64,000 nt of DNA, taken from the NCBI RefSeq assembly GCF_001014975.1, contig NZ_BBXA01000034.1, positions 1 through 64,000 on the forward strand. The letters are read 5' to 3'. The position numbers and the translations under genes were made by a program. This document shows positions 60,206 to 64,000 of this stretch, one piece after another; the first letter of the stretch is position 1; each line of letters begins with the position of its first letter. The notes under the pieces are model-generated. The model made no database searches. It was not told the DNA's origin and saw only the letters and a program-made list of their open reading frames with translations. The stretch comes from Novosphingobium sp. MD-1. Lineage in GTDB: Bacteria > Pseudomonadota > Alphaproteobacteria > Sphingomonadales > Sphingomonadaceae.

Positions 60206-60222
60206 CATTCCTCCTTGGAATG
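60206..60222. promoter_or_regulatory. Candidate LysR box 1 (CATTCC-N5-GGAATG)
   Basis: CATTCC-TCCTT-GGAATG contains the T-N11-A core typical of LysR boxes and covers the ribosome-binding site of lysR itself. The same 17-base pattern recurs at 62225-62241. Confidence 0.6.
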
Positions 60223-60466
60223 ACCGTTATCGCTCATGCCCTGCTGCCGTGTCGAGCGGGATAGAGGCATTTGTCTCGCACGCCTTCGGACGGACCGAAG
60301 CGATGGGAGTGCCAGATCATGCTGACGTGGCTGATACGCACCGGCACGGCGCCTGTCGTGCTCGACGGCCGTCTGCCCTTTCGGATCACCAGCACCCCGT
60401 TTCCGGCGCTCCTTGCGCCGGCCGTACCGATGCCGCGGGCCCGTCTGCCTCTCAAGGAACAAGACC
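60223..60466. promoter_or_regulatory. lysR / GST divergent promoter region
   Basis: About 245 bases. A frame from 60271 to 60474 could encode a 67-residue leader peptide but has no recognisable features and ends inside the GST start. I see no second copy of the LysR palindrome here besides box 1. Confidence 0.4.
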
Positions 60467-61102
60467 ATGTTTGACGTCTACGCTTTCGCCACCCCCAACA
60501 GCATCAAGGTGCCGATTGCCCTGGAAGAACTCGGCCTCGACTACGCCCTGCACCGCGTCAACGTTCGGCAGGGCGAGCAGAAGGCGCCCGTTTTCGTGGC
60601 GCTCAACGCGAACGCGAAAGTTCCGGTGCTGGTCGACCCCGACGCGGCGGATGGACGTTTTGTCCTGACCGAGTCCGCCGCCATCCTGGTCTATCTCGCC
60701 GAGAAGACCGGTCGCCTGCTGCCCACGTCCGGCGAGGCGCGAGCGCGCGTATTCGAGCAGCTTTTCTTCCACGCCTCAGCTCTCGGCCCGGCGTTTGGTC
60801 AATCCGGCTTCTTCCAGCGTTTCGCCGCCGAACCGCAGCCGATCGCCATCGAGCGCTTTTCGAGCGAAGCCAGCCGCACAGCCGCCGTTCTTGACGGCGT
60901 GCTGGCGACACGCCGCTTCGTCGCCGGGGACGCGTTCACGATCGCCGATATCGCCCATTTCGGCTGGCTGTGGCGCCGCGAGTTCGCCGGCGTCGGGCTC
61001 GACGACATGCCCAATATCGCCCGCTGGTACGCCGAAATCGAGGCGCGGCCCGCGGTTCAGCGCGCCATCGACCGGGTGAACGCGCTCGTCCCCTCCGCCT
61101 AA
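60467..61102 (+). CDS. Glutathione S-transferase
   Basis: A 211-residue GST. Thioredoxin-fold N-terminus: VYAFATPNSIKVPIALEELG, NANAKVPVLVD (cis-Pro), LTESAAILVYLAEKTG (glutathione-binding E-S). All-alpha C-terminus with FTIADIAHFGWLW. It resembles YfcG/YghU-like members. AAGGAAC precedes the ATG. First gene of the electrophile/oxidant operon. Confidence 0.93.
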   Translation: MFDVYAFATPNSIKVPIALEELGLDYALHRVNVRQGEQKAPVFVALNANAKVPVLVDPDAADGRFVLTESAAILVYLAEKTGRLLPTSGEARARVFEQLFFHASALGPAFGQSGFFQRFAAEPQPIAIERFSSEASRTAAVLDGVLATRRFVAGDAFTIADIAHFGWLWRREFAGVGLDDMPNIARWYAEIEARPAVQRAIDRVNALVPSA

Positions 61103-61125
61103 GCACCAATCGAGGAGCAATCGTC

Positions 61126-62220
61126 ATGTCCAAATTGTTCACACCGATAGCGGCCGGTGCGCTGTCCCTCGGCCATCGTGTCGTCATGGCTCCGCTTACG
61201 CGGATGCGGTCCGGTCCGGGCGATCGGCCGAACGCGCTGATGCGGGAATATTACGCGCAGCGGGCATCGCTTGGTGGCCTCATCATCTCGGAAGCGACTC
61301 CGATTTCGCGCCAGGGTTATGGCTATGCCGGCGCGCCCGGCATCTACGATGACGCGCAGATCGCGGGCTGGCGGGCGATCACGGACGCCGTACATGATCG
61401 CGGCGGCCAGATCGTGATGCAGCTATGGCATGTCGGACGTCAGTCGCACCCCGACATTCAGCCAAACGGCGAGGCTCCCGTTGCGCCATCGGCTATCGCG
61501 GCTGACGGCTACGGTTATGCCGCACACGGGCCGGTGCCATTCACGATGCCGCGCGCTTTGGAGCGAACCGAGATCGGCGGCATCATCGCCGAGTTCGGCG
61601 CAGGCGCCGCGCGTGCCAGGGCGGCCGGATTCGACGGCGTCGAAATCCACGGTGCCAATGGCTATCTCCCCGATCAGTTCCTGCAGGATGGCACCAACAT
61701 GCGGACCGACGACTATGGCGGGCCGATCGAGAACCGGGCGCGCTTTCTGCTTGAGGTCACCCGGGCCGCGATCGCCGCTTTTGGCGCGGATCGGGTCGGT
61801 GTGCGCCTGAGCCCGAGCGGCACGTATGGCTCGATGTCGGACAGCGATCCGCAAACGACCTTCGGTTATGCGGCGGCCAAACTTGACGAGCTGGGTATCG
61901 CCTATCTCCATGTTGTCGAACCGCGCATCAAGGGAACGGAGCTGATCGCGGCAACCGACCCGGTCGCAGTGCGTCATCTCCGTCCCCTCTTCCGCGGCAC
62001 CATGATCGCCGCCGGCGGCTTCGACCGAGCAGGCGCCGAGGCGGTGCTCGAAGCAGGCGACGCCGATGCCGTGGCCTTCGGCAGGGCCTTTATCGCCAAC
62101 CCCGATTTGCCCGATCGGCTCCGCCTCGGCCTTCCGCTCACGCCTTACGACCGCGCAACGTTCTACGGTGGCGATGCGCGCGGCTACACCGATTATCCTT
62201 TCCACGCGCACGCCGCCTGA
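61126..62220 (+). CDS. Alkene reductase, Old Yellow Enzyme family
   Basis: A 364-residue FMN ene-reductase: VVMAPLTRMRSGPGDRPNAL, LIISEATPISRQGYGY, MQLWHVGRQSHPD, EIHGANGYLPDQFLQDGTN, and NRARFLLEV. Catalytic residues of the family (His-Asn for substrate carbonyl, in IHGANGY) are present. It reduces C=C bonds of alpha,beta-unsaturated carbonyls or nitro compounds. GAGGAG precedes ATG 61126. Confidence 0.94.
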   Translation: MSKLFTPIAAGALSLGHRVVMAPLTRMRSGPGDRPNALMREYYAQRASLGGLIISEATPISRQGYGYAGAPGIYDDAQIAGWRAITDAVHDRGGQIVMQLWHVGRQSHPDIQPNGEAPVAPSAIAADGYGYAAHGPVPFTMPRALERTEIGGIIAEFGAGAARARAAGFDGVEIHGANGYLPDQFLQDGTNMRTDDYGGPIENRARFLLEVTRAAIAAFGADRVGVRLSPSGTYGSMSDSDPQTTFGYAAAKLDELGIAYLHVVEPRIKGTELIAATDPVAVRHLRPLFRGTMIAAGGFDRAGAEAVLEAGDADAVAFGRAFIANPDLPDRLRLGLPLTPYDRATFYGGDARGYTDYPFHAHAA

Positions 62221-62224
62221 GCGG

Positions 62225-62241
62225 CATTCCATTCCGGAATG
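62225..62241. promoter_or_regulatory. Candidate LysR box 2 (CATTCC-N5-GGAATG)
   Basis: CATTCC-ATTCC-GGAATG, 85 bases upstream of the peroxiredoxin start and 5 bases after the ene-reductase stop. Same arms and spacing as box 1, suggesting a separate LysR-controlled promoter for peroxiredoxin and SDR. Confidence 0.6.
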
Positions 62242-62325
62242 AGCGATAGTCCTCTCACACGGCTGCCGGTCCGGGACGGATTGGCTCATCTTCCCCCCGC
62301 CACCCCAAATACACGGAAACCAGAC

Positions 62326-63000
62326 ATGACGCTTCAAGCCAAACTCGATGCCTTCAAGGCCGATTTCGAGGCGGGCAGACCGCCTTACAATGTTCCGCCG
62401 ACGGTCATCGAAACGATGCGCCGCGCAACCGCCGAATTGATCGCAAGCGGTGCCGCCACCCGCGCGCTCAAGGCAGGCGACCAGGCGCCGTCGTTCACGC
62501 TGAACGACCCGGACGGCAATCCCGTCTCGTCCGCAGACCTCCTTGCCCAGGGACCGCTTGTGGTGAGCTTTTATCGCGGCGTGTGGTGCCCTTATTGCAA
62601 TATGGAGCTTCAGGCGCTCCAGGCAGCGCTCCCCGAATTCGACAAGCTTGGCGCCAACCTCGTTGCGATCTCGCCCCAGACCGCGGTGAACAGCCGCAAG
62701 TCGGTGCGGCAGAACGAACTTGGCTTTCCGATCCTGTCTGACGCGCACAACGATGTCGCCGCCGCCTTCGGCCTCCGCTTCGAACTGCCCGGCTATCTGG
62801 TTGACCTCTACAAGAGCCTGAAGAACGACCTTCCGGCATTCAACGGTGATCCGAGCTGGACGCTACCAATGCCCGGTCGCTTCGTCATCGGTCAGGACGG
62901 CACGATCCTCTATGCCGAGGTGAACCCCGACTACACCCGCCGCCCCGAGCCTGAAGATATGCTTCCGGCGCTGCGTCGCACCGCGACCTTCTCCGCGTGA
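62326..63000 (+). CDS. Peroxiredoxin-like (AhpC/TSA family) protein
   Basis: A 224-residue thioredoxin-fold protein: KAGDQAPSFTLNDPDGNPVS and YRGVWCPYCNMELQALQ, with a CxxC at the active site, then VAISPQTAVNSRKSV, LPMPGRFVIGQDGTI. It likely reduces peroxides or acts as a thiol oxidoreductase. Start ATG 62326 is where the family begins. Confidence 0.92.
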   Translation: MTLQAKLDAFKADFEAGRPPYNVPPTVIETMRRATAELIASGAATRALKAGDQAPSFTLNDPDGNPVSSADLLAQGPLVVSFYRGVWCPYCNMELQALQAALPEFDKLGANLVAISPQTAVNSRKSVRQNELGFPILSDAHNDVAAAFGLRFELPGYLVDLYKSLKNDLPAFNGDPSWTLPMPGRFVIGQDGTILYAEVNPDYTRRPEPEDMLPALRRTATFSA

Positions 63001-63007
63001 ATATTGC

Positions 63008-63031
63008 CCCCGACCGCTGTTGCGGTCGGGG
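63008..63031 (+). terminator. Hairpin between peroxiredoxin and SDR genes
   Basis: CCCCGACCGC pairs perfectly with GCGGTCGGGG around TGTT, starting 8 bases after the peroxiredoxin stop. Without a T-tract it may attenuate rather than fully stop transcription into the SDR gene. Confidence 0.5.
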
Positions 63032-63052
63032 ACCCTCTTGGCGAGGTTTCGG

Positions 63053-63769
63053 ATGTCTCGAACTTTCCTCATCACCGGCGCCAGCAAGGGCATCGGTCTG
63101 GCGCTTGCGCACCGGTTGACACGCGGCGGACATCAGGTTGTCGGCCTTGCACGCAATGCTGGATCAAATTTTCCCGGAGTGCTTGTGCCCGTTGATCTCG
63201 TCGATACGCGGGCGACCGATGACGCGCTGAAGGATCTCACGGCTCGCTTTCGCTTCGACGGCGTGATCAACAATGTCGGTCTTGTCCGCCCGCAGCGGCT
63301 CGATGCGGTCGAACTGACGGTGCTGGACGAGGTCCTGCGCGCCAATCTGCACCCCGCGCTTCAAACGGTCCAGGCGCTCCTCCCTGGCATGACTGAGCGA
63401 CGCTGGGGGCGGATCGTCAATATTTCGAGCCTGACCGTGCTCGGCTCGGTCGAGCGCACTGCCTATGTAGCGGCGAAGGCTGCGCTCGTCAGCTTCAGCC
63501 GGAGCTGGGCGCTGGAACTGGCCACCACCGGCATCACGGTCAACGCGGTATCTCCCGGCCCCACAGAAACCGAGCTGTTTCGCGCAAACAATCCGCCCGG
63601 CAGCGATGGCGAACGCCGTTACCTGTCCAGCGTGCCGATGGCGCGCTTCGGCCAGCCTGACGAAATCGCCGCCGCGATCGCCTTCCTCCTATCCGAGGAC
63701 GCCGGCTTCATCACCGGACAGACGTTGCACGTCGATGGCGGGGCTTCGATCGGCAAGGCCGCGTTTTGA
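63053..63769 (+). CDS. Short-chain dehydrogenase/reductase
   Basis: A 238-residue classical SDR: TFLITGASKGIGLALAHRL, VINNVGLVRP (NNxG), NISSLTVLG (catalytic Ser), YVAAKAAL (Y-x-x-x-K) and ITGQTLHVDGG. GCGAGG lies upstream of ATG 63053. Probable carbonyl reductase within the LysR-controlled set. Confidence 0.93.
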   Translation: MSRTFLITGASKGIGLALAHRLTRGGHQVVGLARNAGSNFPGVLVPVDLVDTRATDDALKDLTARFRFDGVINNVGLVRPQRLDAVELTVLDEVLRANLHPALQTVQALLPGMTERRWGRIVNISSLTVLGSVERTAYVAAKAALVSFSRSWALELATTGITVNAVSPGPTETELFRANNPPGSDGERRYLSSVPMARFGQPDEIAAAIAFLLSEDAGFITGQTLHVDGGASIGKAAF

Positions 63770-63793
63770 ACACGATCTGAAAGGGAGATTGGC

Positions 63794-63910
63794 ATGACCA
63801 AGCAGACTGTTCTTGTCGTGGGAGCCTCCCGCGGGCTCGGGCTCGCCTTGCCCATGAATGGCTGGGGCGTGGCTCGCAGGTGATCGCTACGGCGAGGAGC
63901 GGCACATCTT
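63794..63910 (+). pseudogene. Frameshifted, truncated SDR remnant
   Basis: From ATG 63794 (AGGGAG upstream) the product begins TKQTVLVVGASRGLGLAL, a clear SDR nucleotide-binding motif. It then leaves frame and stops at 63883. In another frame the expected continuation EWLGRGSQVIATARSG is present from about 63855, so one base has been lost near 63848-63855. The rest of the SDR is absent after about 63905. Confidence 0.7.
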
Positions 63911-63940
63911 GGCAATCGTATAACGGCCTAGGCCAACCGG

Positions 63941-64000
63941 TCAGGAACCTTCGGCCTTGCGCATATTCGCATGAACGACGTTCAGCATGCGCGTGAGATT
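63941..64000 (-). CDS. Possible 3' end of a minus-strand gene, cut by the window edge
   Basis: The last 60 bases read on the minus strand as NLTRMLNVVHANMRKAEGS followed by a stop. The frame is open to the window edge. Composition looks protein-like, but it is too short to assign; it may be chance. Confidence 0.3.
   Translation of the reverse strand, partial: NLTRMLNVVHANMRKAEGS

Noticed and set aside
1..64000. CRISPR arrays, rRNA genes, intact insertion sequences
   Set aside because: No regularly spaced repeats, no rRNA segments and no transposase with terminal repeats were seen on reading; only the tyrosine integrase indicates mobility.

Overview
The window is high-GC DNA with densely packed, often overlapping genes. 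The gene content points to a sphingomonad alphaproteobacterium, most likely Novosphingobium or a relative. Pointers are the response regulator / LysM-FecR / CHASE2-kinase operon, two TonB-dependent receptors beside aromatic and xenobiotic catabolism genes, a Ku-LigD NHEJ pair with topoisomerase IB, and egtB/egtD. This is inference from gene content; there is no rRNA in the window.

Layout. (1) 1-3.2 kb: the right end of an integrated element. It carries a Panacea-domain protein with a SocB-like partner (a likely toxin-antitoxin pair) and a P4-type tyrosine integrase, abutting tRNA-Gly(CCC); the other end lies left of the window. (2) 3.4-20.6 kb: signalling and housekeeping genes. These are an MHYT-PAS-GGDEF-EAL protein, a wHTH regulator, a lipoprotein, the RR-FecR-CHASE2 operon, PQQ glucose dehydrogenase, the ergothioneine genes egtD and egtB with a coupled MHS transporter, a PLP enzyme and a single-domain response regulator. 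(3) 20.7-26.6 kb: topoisomerase IB, LigD, Ku and an MscS channel.

(4) 26.8-46.4 kb: a probable lignin/phenylpropanoid-type aromatic catabolic island. It holds a GMC oxidoreductase, a lignostilbene-dioxygenase-type carotenoid oxygenase, an AAHS transporter, an SDR, two aldehyde dehydrogenases, a TonB receptor, a MarR regulator, and a vanillyl-alcohol-oxidase-type flavoprotein with cytochrome c and a Tat-exported protein. It also holds a DUF3237 protein and about seven NTF2/SnoaL-like proteins. Four promoters in this island share the palindrome TAACGATCGTTA fused to the -10 element, and each reads into an NTF2-like or DUF3237 gene. This is the most promising candidate here for an undescribed regulon or pathway.

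(5) 46.4-50.7 kb: a tightly coupled phenylalanine-hydroxylase operon (phhA, aromatic aminotransferase, dihydropteridine-reductase-like SDR, two miniature ORFs, phhB) with a divergent Lrp regulator. The first miniature ORF is an in-frame remnant of 4-hydroxyphenylpyruvate dioxygenase: its first ~16 and last ~36 residues are joined and the core is missing. (6) 50.8-58.3 kb: a second catabolic cluster (TonB receptor, VOC, FAH-family hydrolase, IclR, MFS, LLM monooxygenase) with two copies of GTCCGG-N3-CCGGAC. (7) 58.4-64 kb: enoyl-CoA hydratase, then LysR divergent from GST / old yellow enzyme / peroxiredoxin / SDR, with two copies of CATTCC-N5-GGAATG, and a frameshifted SDR remnant at the right edge.

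All functions are read from sequence and family knowledge. No database search was run.
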